A stretch of 15,631 bases of DNA from an uncultured Desulfobacterales bacterium. Lineage in GTDB: Bacteria; Desulfobacterota; Desulfobacteria; Desulfobacterales; JAFDCJ01. The stretch covers positions 1 through 15,631 of the forward strand of contig CALZJV010000126.1 of NCBI GenBank assembly GCA_945787595.1, read 5' to 3'. Position numbers and translations under genes: made by a program. The notes beneath the pieces were generated by a model, which did not search any database, was not told the origin of the DNA, and saw nothing but the letters and a program-made list of their open reading frames with translations. This document shows, in pieces, positions 8,162 through 15,631 of this stretch; the first letter of the stretch is position 1, and each line of letters opens with the position of its first letter.

Positions 8162-10405
8162 ATGCGACTGCTACTTAACCTAATTCTCATCACTCTAACC
8201 GTCCTGGCGTGCCATATGGATGATATTTACCTCTATTTTTGGCCACCCCTGCCGGATAACGCGATTAATCTGACGATACGGTCCCGCCGGACCTTTAGAT
8301 TCGACCAACAGAAAGCGCTGGAGGTCAACCGCAAAAAAGCCTTATCACAATATATTCCAGTATACCGCTTTACACCCCCAGAGGTTGAAGCTTCCAAACA
8401 GAAGTTCGAGGAATTTGTTCGGGCGATTTCTGCCTTTAAGAAAAAAAGGCAAAAAGGGGTAGAAAATCTCAGAAAGCAGCTGGAAAAGGAATTAGGTGTA
8501 CAGATTTCTGTGGACAATATCATCCACATTATTCAGTACCGAGACCTGAATAACCTGCTTGAAGGCATTCTTACCATTGAAGAATCCATCATGCAAAATA
8601 ACATTCTGCGCAATCCCCAAGGCCTCATGGGAAAGAAATCAATTGAAATCCAGATGCCAAATTCCAACGGTACCGTCACCCATCCTGTTGATGACCTTAT
8701 TACTCTGGAGAAAGCCCGATTTCTGCTGGAAGAAAAAATTCGACAACTTTTTTGGCAGGTTGACAAACGTGTGCTGGAACCGATAGTCCGGGTATCCCTA
8801 GCCACTTTGCAGCCGAATCTCAAGTACGATCAAAAAGAAAATGAGCGGCGGTTAGATATAATCAACCGGGAATTTCCATCTAAAGTTGTTTCCTATAATC
8901 AGGGAGATGTGCTGGTACCGTTTCGCAAAATTTTGAGTGAAAATGATGTACTGTTGCTGGACGCCTACCAAAAGTATAAAATTGCCGAAATTTATCGAGA
9001 GGTCCCCTGGACTTTTTTTACCATTCTTTTTATGTTGGTATTTTATAATCTATTCCTCTCAAAAATTTTGGCCGATGGATCTCGCAATAAACCACCCTAC
9101 CGTTTTTTAATAACGCTACTGATCACAACTGTTTTAATCCTAAATGGATACCTTGCGCTGCTTCCGTTTCCTATCTATGGTGCGCCCATTTGCCTTCTTC
9201 CCATGCTCATCATCTTTCTAAACCACGGGAAAATTATCGCCACTGCCACTACAATGGTAGGAGCCATGCTAGTTAGCCTTTTTACCGGGCCAACCTATGA
9301 GATCCTGCTCTTTTTTACATTCGGGGGGCTTGTGGCTGTGCTGGTTTCTTCGGGACTGCAAAAACGATTTCAAATCCTGGTGCCTTCATTGATGGTGGGG
9401 TTTATCAACGCAATCAGTATCATCGTCTTCTCAATGGATTGGCAAGCCATTTCATCACATCTTGTTTCGCCGCAGACTATAACAATAGAAAAACTGGTAC
9501 CCATCGTTGACGCAGCATTGACATCGGATATTTTATGGGCGGTTTTTGGGGGCTTGGCCGCTGGGCCATTGGCCCTTTTGTTATTACCGCTGCTGGAACT
9601 CGGCTGGGATACTGCTTCTACTTTCAAGCTCAACCGGTATATGGATCTTAATCGACCGCTGATGAAAGAACTTCTTTCCAAAGCACCTGGAACCTACCAG
9701 CATTGTATGGCAGTTGCCTACCTTGCGCAATCTGTGGGTGAGGCCATCGGCGCCGATACCCGGTTATTGAGAATTGGTGCCTATTATCACGACGTCGGCA
9801 AAATGGTAAATCCAAAGTTTTTCATCGAAAACCAGTTCAATGGTGAAAATCCTCATGATGTTCTGGAGCCCCGTGAGAGCTCCAAAATTATCTTGAATCA
9901 TGTTCGACGCGGTATGAAGATCGGCCTGGAAGAAGGATTGCCCAAGGTTGTTGTGGATCTGATTTTGCAACACCACGGGTCCCAGTTAATGGAATATTTT
10001 TACAATATTGCCGCCAAGATTTATCCGAACAGCACGATTCGTGAGGCGGAGTTCCGCTATCCGGGTCCGAAACCCCAGAATGTTGAAGCTGCCCTTTTGA
10101 TGATCTGTGATGCAGTAGAGGCCGCGTCCCGGTCGTTGCTGGACCCGAGTCGCAAAGAATTTAGAAAAATGGTTCAACTCATTCTGGTCAAACGTATCGT
10201 GGATGATCAGCTTTCCGAATGCGACCTGTCCTCACGGGATCTTTCAAAAATTGTAAATGCTCTCGTCGATGCCCTTGAAGCCTCATTTCATTCCCGCATC
10301 CAATATCCGTGGCAGGAAAAAAAGAAACCACCCCGAACCAGGCCAAATTGGACGGTGGACAAAGGCGGAGAAGGTGATCAGAAGGACAGCGCCTTTCGTC
10401 TTTAA
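8162..10405 (+). CDS. pgpH: PgpH-like 7TM-HD phosphohydrolase (probable c-di-AMP phosphodiesterase)
   Basis: A 747-residue membrane protein with the PgpH/YqfF order: a short N-terminal hydrophobic segment (1-17), a large extracytoplasmic 7TMR-HDED domain (about 35-280), seven membrane helices (about 283-480) and a cytoplasmic HD domain (about 500-715). Metal-site residues typical of the family are visible: His514 ('TYQHCM'), His543-Asp544 ('YYHDVGK'), His580, His604-His605 ('ILQHHG') and Asp650, plus 'ENQFNGENPHD' and 'FRYPGPKPQ'. Characterised PgpH proteins hydrolyse c-di-AMP to pApA, so the same role is inferred. A basic tail follows the HD domain. The start is supported by AGGAG (8147-8151) ten bases upstream and an in-frame stop at 8141-8143. 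The residues around Cys17 loosely resemble a lipobox, but this is not convincing. The gene is convergent with the next gene, 14 bases away. Confidence 0.93.
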   Translation: MRLLLNLILITLTVLACHMDDIYLYFWPPLPDNAINLTIRSRRTFRFDQQKALEVNRKKALSQYIPVYRFTPPEVEASKQKFEEFVRAISAFKKKRQKGVENLRKQLEKELGVQISVDNIIHIIQYRDLNNLLEGILTIEESIMQNNILRNPQGLMGKKSIEIQMPNSNGTVTHPVDDLITLEKARFLLEEKIRQLFWQVDKRVLEPIVRVSLATLQPNLKYDQKENERRLDIINREFPSKVVSYNQGDVLVPFRKILSENDVLLLDAYQKYKIAEIYREVPWTFFTILFMLVFYNLFLSKILADGSRNKPPYRFLITLLITTVLILNGYLALLPFPIYGAPICLLPMLIIFLNHGKIIATATTMVGAMLVSLFTGPTYEILLFFTFGGLVAVLVSSGLQKRFQILVPSLMVGFINAISIIVFSMDWQAISSHLVSPQTITIEKLVPIVDAALTSDILWAVFGGLAAGPLALLLLPLLELGWDTASTFKLNRYMDLNRPLMKELLSKAPGTYQHCMAVAYLAQSVGEAIGADTRLLRIGAYYHDVGKMVNPKFFIENQFNGENPHDVLEPRESSKIILNHVRRGMKIGLEEGLPKVVVDLILQHHGSQLMEYFYNIAAKIYPNSTIREAEFRYPGPKPQNVEAALLMICDAVEAASRSLLDPSRKEFRKMVQLILVKRIVDDQLSECDLSSRDLSKIVNALVDALEASFHSRIQYPWQEKKKPPRTRPNWTVDKGGEGDQKDSAFRL

Positions 10406-10410
10406 AGACG
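10397..10410. terminator. Palindrome between convergent genes, possible weak bidirectional terminator
   Basis: CGTCTTTAAAGACG is a perfect 14-base palindrome that overlaps the pgpH stop codon (10403-10405) and lies just before the end of the convergent DUF364 gene. A-rich and T-rich flanks are present on one side only and the stem is short, so termination is a possibility rather than a strong call. Confidence 0.3.
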
Positions 10411-10419
10411 GAAAATTCG

Positions 10420-11172
10420 TTAAATCAAAACCAAAAACGATTTGCGGCTGAATTTATGCAGGACCGGCGTTCCCATGCCATGCCGAACGGCTTTTAATGT
10501 TTTTTCTTTATCTATCGGTACGGTACCGGCAAGCATGTGCACCGGCAAATGTTCGAAAGCTTCTCCCGCCATGGGCGTGCTTGGTCCAAGCATCACTGTT
10601 TTTACTTTTTCGCTGACATTTGCCAGGATTTCTTCGGTGCTTTGATTTAATAACGAGGTGGATGTCAGCAACAATACACCGGCCCAATTCCCCAGCTTAT
10701 GATAAAAATCCTTCTTATGGCCCAGTCCCCGGGATTCATCTAAAATCTCCAAGAGAACCTTTTTCTCCTTGAATTTTCTTACCAATGGGCCAAAGTAGCC
10801 GACCATGGCAACTCTTGAGTTTAGGCCGATTTCAAGATTATCGAACATAATTTTATTATCTTTATCTTCAGGCAGTGCCAACACATCATTATAGTTGAGG
10901 GCGTTGATCAGTGCCAGGGCCATACTTCTTTCGACGCTGTTGTCGCTTTTTATTTTTTCCAGCAGCAGGGACGCTGGCTTTGCTTCGTAATCGATGTGCT
11001 CATTTAAAACCATACAGGATTTTTTATCGCCAAAGTAGGTGTACGACAGCCCGATTCCACCGTCTGATGTCTTTACGGCGGTATAACCAAGTCCGAGGCT
11101 CAATACTTCAATGTTTACTTGTTGTGATTTTTCCTCAAATATTTGATATAATTTTTGATTCAGTGTCATCAT
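10420..11172 (-). CDS. DUF4213/DUF364 protein (putative heavy-metal chelation family)
   Basis: A protein of about 250 residues. The N-terminal half ('DGGIGLSYTYFGD') fits the DUF4213 fold. The C-terminal half carries the DUF364 Rossmann-like features: 'VAMVGYFGPLV', an acidic-basic 'VLEILDESRG' and 'MLGPSTPMAGEAF' near the end. Family members have been proposed to act in metal chelation or small-molecule handling, but no reaction is established. The frame extends to a TTG at 11199. The ATG at 11172-11170 is preferred because AAGAAAGG (about 11182-11189) lies nine bases upstream of it. The gene follows the HerA-like ATPase gene on the same strand after about 107 bases, so co-transcription is possible, and it is convergent with pgpH. 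The protein is probably soluble and cytoplasmic, with no signal or membrane segment. Confidence 0.8.
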   Translation of the reverse strand: MMTLNQKLYQIFEEKSQQVNIEVLSLGLGYTAVKTSDGGIGLSYTYFGDKKSCMVLNEHIDYEAKPASLLLEKIKSDNSVERSMALALINALNYNDVLALPEDKDNKIMFDNLEIGLNSRVAMVGYFGPLVRKFKEKKVLLEILDESRGLGHKKDFYHKLGNWAGVLLLTSTSLLNQSTEEILANVSEKVKTVMLGPSTPMAGEAFEHLPVHMLAGTVPIDKEKTLKAVRHGMGTPVLHKFSRKSFLVLI

Positions 11173-11278
11173 CTCCGATACCCTTTCTTCTGGAATCAAT
11201 CAGACAGTTATCATAGATGCGGGCATTCTACAATTTTTGTATCAAAATAGGCCAACAAAGATCTAAATAATGTTCGTC

Positions 11279-12424
11279 TTAGCTCCAGTCCGGACTCAAC
11301 TGGCCTGCGGTATTTTTGCGATAGGGGACCCACGCCAATCCAAAGACTTCCAGGGTGATATCCGTGCTTTTGGGTTTCACACTTATTTCCTCAAGCTCCT
11401 CGAACTCGGGGTCAAAGGAGAATTCTATTTTTTCGATATCCTCCTGCATACGCACCTCCAGTTCGGCGAGTTGCGCCTCAATTGCCGCCATTCTTTCCTG
11501 TGCACGGGCGACATCCATTTTCTCTTTTTGCATCCGGCTGGCGGATCTCATGGCGCTTCCCACTCGCGAGGCCGACCCGACACTTACCGTTTTACGCCCC
11601 AAAAAGGCGCCGAGGATGGCGGTGCCAAAAGAGATGGCAGTTTGAATTTTTCCGGATTTTGCCTGTTCCGCTTCCCTGTCTATAGCTTGCTGGGATCGCA
11701 TCAGGCGGGCCCTTAGTGTGGTAAAGCGAGCACTGTACTTCCTGCGCAGCTTTTCAACTTCCAGATCGCGCTTTTCACGAACCGCCTGCCCCAGTTTTCC
11801 GCGGAATTCGCCTTCACTTTCTCCCAATTGGCTGGTCATGTTAAAACGCTTGGACCGAAACAGCACTAGCGGCCGGTTCTGGCGCACCCAGCGTAACAGG
11901 TCTTTATGCCATTTGCGGTAGGTGGTGGCCTTTTTCGCGGTGGTGGGCAGCGCAGAGTAGGCCGCACCCGGCAATGGAGAAGTGTCTATGGTATGCGGGT
12001 CAAACTCCACGGCATTATCCCAGTCCAAGGCAACAGGGGCATCTTCAAGCTGGGATAGAAAAGCCAGTGTTTCGGTACTGTCCACCTTGTAGCGGGCGTT
12101 GGAAAAATGAACATCCATACGGCCGATCACCGCCGGATAGTACGCCAGCCCCTGCCCGGCACCTGATGCGGTCAGGTAAAAAGTGTCTATCCCCGGCGGA
12201 CCTTGCGGGGGCATTGTAATAGACTGAGCGGTAGCGATGGTTTTTGTGGGGGCTGCGGTTTCAGCTAGAAGCGCTTTTCCGGTGACGGTCGAAACCTCGC
12301 CTCTCTTTTCGGCCGTCAAAGTTTTAATTTGTTCCCGGGTCATGGGTCCGCGCAGGTATGACATTGCCCAGCGGGTTTGGAAAATGACCGGTTCGTTTTC
12401 GTGTACGTTGTGTAAGAGAAACAC
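11279..12424 (-). CDS. C-terminal part of frameshifted HerA-like ATPase (second reading frame)
   Basis: About 381 codons that continue the ATPase gene in a different frame. The first residues, '[18 protein letters not shown]' and '[12 protein letters not shown]', are the conserved continuation of the ATPase core in this family, and there is no separate ribosome-binding site; the apparent start is an internal GTG. The rest is an accessory region: a poorly conserved middle, a highly charged coiled coil at about 205-255, a Gly/Ala-rich segment ('[14 protein letters not shown]', about 263-276), a second coiled coil at about 298-345 and a short conserved C-terminus ending in 'FGLAWVPY'. It is best annotated together with 12340-13653 as one disrupted gene of about 790 codons. 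The function of the C-terminal region is unknown; it may mediate oligomerisation or partner binding. Confidence 0.8.
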   Translation of the reverse strand: MFLLHNVHENEPVIFQTRWAMSYLRGPMTREQIKTLTAEKRGEVSTVTGKALLAETAAPTKTIATAQSITMPPQGPPGIDTFYLTASGAGQGLAYYPAVIGRMDVHFSNARYKVDSTETLAFLSQLEDAPVALDWDNAVEFDPHTIDTSPLPGAAYSALPTTAKKATTYRKWHKDLLRWVRQNRPLVLFRSKRFNMTSQLGESEGEFRGKLGQAVREKRDLEVEKLRRKYSARFTTLRARLMRSQQAIDREAEQAKSGKIQTAISFGTAILGAFLGRKTVSVGSASRVGSAMRSASRMQKEKMDVARAQERMAAIEAQLAELEVRMQEDIEKIEFSFDPEFEELEEISVKPKSTDITLEVFGLAWVPYRKNTAGQLSPDWS

Positions 12425-13653
12425 CCGTTGGCGCCTTCAAGGCCCGCTATGACCCGTTGCTTATCGCGCTCGGTTTGCAGACGCCCGATGAACCAGGTCC
12501 CGGTATTGGAAAGCCCTTTATAGTCCAAATCAACCGGGTTCTGGGTGGAGAGCACCACCCCCAACCCAAAGGCTCGGGCCTGCTTCAACAATGTCAAGAG
12601 GGGTGCTTTGGAGGGCGGATTCATGACCGGTGGAAAATAGCCGAAAATCTCATCCATATAAAGGATCGCCCGCAGGCTGGAAGTGCCGGGTTGAGTTCGC
12701 ATCCATCCCAGAATTTCGTTTAAAAGCATGGAGACGAAAAACATGCGTTCCGCATCTGAAAGGTGACTTATGGTAAAGATAGACGCACGGGGTTTACCCT
12801 GGGGGGTGTGCAGCATACGCCCGATATTCATAGGGTCACCTTCCATCCAAGATTCAAATCCCGGGGCTGCCAGCAGGTTATTGATCCGCATGGCCAGTGC
12901 AAGTCGGTCTTTGGCGGGGAAGAAAAATTCAAGTTCCATTACCCCGATGCGTTCAAAAGGAGGTGCCTGGACCGCATGAATCAATCCGGCCAGGTCAAGG
13001 GCTTTGCCCTGGGTCCAGACATTTTCAAAAAGGTTGGCCAGCAGAATGTGCTCACGGCTGGTAACCGGGTCGGCCTCTATGCCGATAAGGGCTAAAAGTC
13101 CGGTAGCCGTTGTTTGAATTCGTTCACGAAGCAAATCGCTATCGTCCAGAATAGCCGGCGGTGGCGGTGCAAAATTTCTCAGAACGCTTACCGGCAGACC
13201 GGCGCTGCTGCCGGGCGTATAAACAGCATATTCCGCCGCGGAGCGGAGCCGGCCGATACGTTCGGGTTGCTGGTCCCACTTCGCCAATCCTTTGCGCCAC
13301 ATTTCCGCCTGCTTGGCCGCATATTTCTCGGGAGTAAGCCCCTTGTTGAGGGCATCTTGTTCATTTATCCAGGGACGGAAATCATCCGGTTTCAGCTCCG
13401 GAAAGCTTAATAGCAAATTGGGCAGATCCCCCTTGGGATCAATGGCGATAACCGGAATGTTATCGATTAGCGCCTCTTCCAAAAGGCCGATACCCAGACC
13501 GGTTTTTCCACTACCGGTCATGCCGATAATAACGGCATGGGTATTGAGGTCTTTGGAATCGTATAGAATGATGTCCTTTTTAAGACTGTGTGAACCCAGA
13601 TCATATTCCTTGCCGAGATAAAAAGTACCGAGTTTTTCATAATAATTGTTCAT
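12340..13653 (-). CDS. N-terminal ATPase part of frameshifted HerA-like (VirB4/HerA superfamily) protein
   Basis: A P-loop ATPase of the HerA/FtsK superfamily. It has Walker A 'GMTGSGKT' (residues 44-51), '[12 protein letters not shown]' (70-81), Walker B 'AILYMDE' (329-335), a polar sensor motif 'STQNPVDLD' (369-377) and an arginine-finger-like 'GRLQTERDK' (390-398). Homology ends at about Asn409. The last 28 or so codons of this frame are unrelated, and the family sequence resumes in the other frame at 12424, so a frameshift lies near 12424-12430. The start is well supported by GGAGG (13660-13664 on the minus strand) six bases upstream. Such ATPases are DNA- or protein-translocating hexamers. 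The role of this long form is unknown, and no nuclease such as NurA, nor Sir2 or DUF4297, sits beside it. Confidence 0.85.
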   Translation of the reverse strand: MNNYYEKLGTFYLGKEYDLGSHSLKKDIILYDSKDLNTHAVIIGMTGSGKTGLGIGLLEEALIDNIPVIAIDPKGDLPNLLLSFPELKPDDFRPWINEQDALNKGLTPEKYAAKQAEMWRKGLAKWDQQPERIGRLRSAAEYAVYTPGSSAGLPVSVLRNFAPPPPAILDDSDLLRERIQTTATGLLALIGIEADPVTSREHILLANLFENVWTQGKALDLAGLIHAVQAPPFERIGVMELEFFFPAKDRLALAMRINNLLAAPGFESWMEGDPMNIGRMLHTPQGKPRASIFTISHLSDAERMFFVSMLLNEILGWMRTQPGTSSLRAILYMDEIFGYFPPVMNPPSKAPLLTLLKQARAFGLGVVLSTQNPVDLDYKGLSNTGTWFIGRLQTERDKQRVIAGLEGANGCFSYTTYTKTNRSFSKPAGQCHTCADP

Positions 13654-13779
13654 TGAAAACCTCCATGAAATCCAACGCCGGTTGTTGCGGCCTTAGGTTC
13701 GAAATGTTTTAGTCGGTTCGGCAGTTAAAGTACATCGCCTTCCTTGCCATCAGGAAGTATTTAACGTTTTGAAACAAGC

Positions 13780-13806
13780 TTTATAAAACGAGGTTTTGGG
13801 TGTCAA
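13780..13806 (-). promoter_or_regulatory. Possible promoter for the HerA-like gene
   Basis: On the minus strand TTGACA (13806-13801) is followed after 15 bases by TATAAA (13785-13780); TAAAGC at 17 bases is an alternative -10. It lies between the permease stop codon and the ATPase start and would give a leader of about 120 bases. The spacing is short of ideal. Confidence 0.33.
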
Positions 13807-13814
13807 TATCGGCT

Positions 13815-14054
13815 TCAGGGAATCAGCGGCCAAAAAATCGGCAGCACCACCATTAAAACCACCAAAATTACCAGGGTCAATGATCCACCGATTTTTAAAT
13901 AATCCGTAAATCGATAGCCTCCCGGCCCCATTACCAGGATGTTGGCGGGATGGGATACGGGCGTCATAAAACTAGCCGAGGCCGCCATGGCAATGGCCAT
14001 CATCAGGCCGAGAGGTGATAATCCCATATTGGCTGATGTGTTCAGCGGGTACAA
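13815..14054 (-). CDS. C-terminal remnant of the SLC13-type permease in a shifted frame
   Basis: This frame encodes the last part of the permease: 'NTSANMGLSPLGLMMAIAM', 'SFMTPVSHPANILVMGPGGY', 'FTDYLKIGGSL' and a final membrane helix ending at 'FWPLIP'. These are the characteristic C-terminal sequences of SLC13/RCK_C permeases. There is no independent start signal; the first codon of this open frame is an internal TTG. It belongs to the gene that reads in from 15631 but is out of frame with it, and the residues expected between 'TCFVP' and 'LNTSAN' are missing. It is therefore the 3' end of a disrupted gene rather than a separate gene. Confidence 0.8.
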   Translation of the reverse strand: MYPLNTSANMGLSPLGLMMAIAMAASASFMTPVSHPANILVMGPGGYRFTDYLKIGGSLTLVILVVLMVVLPIFWPLIP

Positions 14055-15631
14055 AGCAGGTCGCCAGAAATGTCAACGCGACCAGGCCCAGCATAACTGC
14101 TTTGGGTCCGTAGGGCCCGACCAGAGCAACCACCCCTTCGGCAATTAGCTTGGCCGCGCCGGTCTGATCCAAAGCGGTGCCCAACGGCAACATGCCGGCT
14201 ATCAAAAAGACTGCTTTCCATTCAATTTGCCGGTAGGCTTCTTCCATGCTCAGACAGCCGACGAGAACCATTAGTGCAGCACCGACGACGGCCGCGATGT
14301 ATATCTGAACCCATCCCAAAATTACCGGCAACAAGACACCAACCATAATCAGGATGGATAATTTCATCTTTTCTGTGCGCAATTCCTCCTGGGCGGTCTC
14401 GGTAAGAACAATAATATCCGGTTCAAGGCCCAGCAACTGCAACTTGGCCCGTGGGCCGAGCAGCAGCAGTGCATCACCGAACCGCAGTTCCATATCCCTC
14501 AGATTGGATCGGTAGGCCCGTCCCTTGCGCCACTGGCGCAGGGTCTTGCCTTCCAGGGTTGTGTGTGGTGATAGAATGGCTTCCACCAGTCCGGCATCAC
14601 CAGAAACCAGGTTATCCACACCGGTGTCGGTTCGGCGCTCGATTTCCATTTCTTCAAGTGCGCGCAAATTGTCAAAATCCCTCTGGCGTCCTTCGACCAC
14701 GAGACGATCTTCGGCCTGCAAAATCTCATTCGGTTCGGGCATAATAATGGGGTTTTCGCCACGTAAGATTCCGAGAACACGACTTCCTAGAGCATCCCCC
14801 AGGCGGCTTTCTTTCAACGATTTTTCGACCAGGGCTGAGTCCGGGGGCACCTGCATGACCATTAACCGTCTATGCAAATGATAGATATCAGTGAGTTCCG
14901 ATCGTTCAACATAGCGAAATTGATCAAAGCCTTTAGTTTTTTCTAATATTTCGAGGTATTCCTCAGTGCCTGCCACGAGAAGCATGTCACCGCGCTGCAG
15001 TTTCTCGTCCTGCAGGTTGGTTCGCATGATTCGATCATTTCTGCGAATCGCCAGCACGTTGAGGCCGAAACGGGCGCGGAAGTCAAGAGAATTGAGCGTG
15101 CTGCCGACAAAACGGGAATTGCTCGGCAGTAAGATTTCGCCGATTTTAATTTCATCCGAGTAGGGTTCCTGCAGGTCGATTTCACCCTCTTCGACAACAA
15201 GCTGATGCCAGTTTTTCAACCCGTTTAGCGCTTCAATCCGACCTTCAACCGTTAAACGGTCCCCGACCTGCAAAGTGTCGGTCGGGCCCGGAGCCAAAGT
15301 GGTTCGGTCGCCGCGGGTAATGGCGATCACATTCCAGCCCAGGACCGAGCCCAGGCGAACTTGCGCCAGGGTTTTGTCAGCAAGGATCGAGCCCTGGGGT
15401 ACACGGATGTGAAACAGGCGCTCCTGCAGGTCATACTGGGATTGCCAGTCGACTTTATTGTCGGTCGATGTTTCCTTGGCTACGTCACGTCGCGGTAGCA
15501 GATGGCGACCGATGAAGGTCATAAACGCAATGCCGGAAAACATCACCACCAGACCAACCGGAGTAAAATCAAAAAAGGTAAATGATGTGAGTCCCGCATC
15601 ACGCAGGGCGTCGCTGACCAGGATGTTGGGC
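13972..15631 (-). CDS. SLC13-family permease with four RCK_C (TrkA-C) domains; cut by right edge and frameshifted
   Basis: The frame is open to the right edge: 'PNILVSDALRDAGL' precedes the apparent start, and it matches mid-protein sequence of the family, so the N-terminus lies outside the window. After the helix containing 'MFSGIAFMTFIG' come four RCK_C-type domains (roughly 15420-15210, 15160-14930, 14875-14655 and 14590-14430) with repeated 'L.V.DRL.V.G' cores. Membrane helices resume at about 14370. Related proteins are inner-membrane anion or sulfate/dicarboxylate permeases with cytosolic regulatory RCK_C domains; the substrate is not predictable here. The fourth RCK_C domain is about 14 residues short. 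Homology ends at about 14047 ('ATCFVP'), and the remaining codons to 13972 are out of frame, so as read the protein is non-functional or the sequence has errors. Confidence 0.86.
   Translation of the reverse strand, partial: PNILVSDALRDAGLTSFTFFDFTPVGLVVMFSGIAFMTFIGRHLLPRRDVAKETSTDNKVDWQSQYDLQERLFHIRVPQGSILADKTLAQVRLGSVLGWNVIAITRGDRTTLAPGPTDTLQVGDRLTVEGRIEALNGLKNWHQLVVEEGEIDLQEPYSDEIKIGEILLPSNSRFVGSTLNSLDFRARFGLNVLAIRRNDRIMRTNLQDEKLQRGDMLLVAGTEEYLEILEKTKGFDQFRYVERSELTDIYHLHRRLMVMQVPPDSALVEKSLKESRLGDALGSRVLGILRGENPIIMPEPNEILQAEDRLVVEGRQRDFDNLRALEEMEIERRTDTGVDNLVSGDAGLVEAILSPHTTLEGKTLRQWRKGRAYRSNLRDMELRFGDALLLLGPRAKLQLLGLEPDIIVLTETAQEELRTEKMKLSILIMVGVLLPVILGWVQIYIAAVVGAALMVLVGCLSMEEAYRQIEWKAVFLIAGMLPLGTALDQTGAAKLIAEGVVALVGPYGPKAVMLGLVALTFLATCFVPAEHISQYGIITSRPDDGHCHGGLG

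Noticed and set aside
8162..8215. Lipoprotein signal on the PgpH-like protein (Cys17)
   Set aside because: The -3 to +1 residues are V-L-A-C, a poor lipobox, and the protein is a multi-pass membrane enzyme whose N-terminal helix serves as an anchor.
12415..12440. Programmed -1 frameshift in the ATPase gene
   Set aside because: The bases at the junction (AACGGGTGTTTC) contain no X XXY YYZ slippery site and no obvious downstream stem; a plain one-base loss is simpler.
13739..13757. 6-base inverted repeat CTTCCT/AGGAAG between the permease and ATPase genes
   Set aside because: Seven-base loop, modest stem and no following T-tract in either direction, so it is not supported as a terminator.
1..15631. 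CRISPR array, tRNA, transposase or prophage signatures
   Set aside because: Scanned by eye on both strands; no regularly spaced repeats, cloverleaf or mobile-element genes were found.

Overview
The window looks like chromosomal sequence from an anaerobic, sulfate-reducer-like deltaproteobacterium (Desulfobacterales or a relative). This is inferred from the gene families and their style: a CtpA protease followed by a divergent polysaccharide deacetylase, a large hybrid histidine kinase with a Cys/His-rich N-terminal sensor, a soluble molybdopterin oxidoreductase, a PgpH-type 7TM-HD protein, a DUF364 protein and an SLC13/RCK_C permease. Base composition is moderate. No tRNA, rRNA, CRISPR array, phage gene, transposase or integrase was seen.

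Layout. Positions 1-10405 carry only plus-strand genes: the 3' part of a CtpA-type S41 protease (cut by the left edge); a membrane-anchored divergent polysaccharide deacetylase (1332-2306); a hybrid sensor kinase (2502-5384) behind a near-consensus promoter (TTGACA-17-TATGAT); a molybdopterin oxidoreductase (5384-7477) whose ATG shares one base with the kinase stop codon; a 684-base gap with hairpins, short repeats, a terminator-like stem and a second good promoter; and a PgpH-like c-di-AMP phosphodiesterase (8162-10405).

From 10420 to the right edge all genes are on the minus strand: a DUF4213/DUF364 protein, a HerA-like P-loop ATPase in two reading frames, and an SLC13-type permease with four RCK_C (TrkA-C) domains that runs off the right edge. 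Both larger minus-strand genes are damaged as read here. The ATPase has a one-base-type frameshift near 12425. The permease has a frameshift with apparent loss of a membrane segment near 14047, plus an in-frame shortening of its fourth RCK_C domain exactly at the centre of a 15-base palindrome (14526-14540). These could be real decay or sequencing/assembly errors.

How the genes may work together. The first two genes fit cell-envelope maintenance. The kinase and the molybdoenzyme form a translationally coupled pair, which suggests a signalling protein tied directly to a redox enzyme; this is the most unusual arrangement in the window. The molybdoenzyme also has Asp in place of one of the four usual Fe-S cysteines. 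The PgpH protein and the permease concern second-messenger and ion or anion homeostasis but are not obviously linked to the rest. No complete new multi-gene system could be demonstrated; the kinase-molybdoenzyme pair is the best candidate for follow-up.
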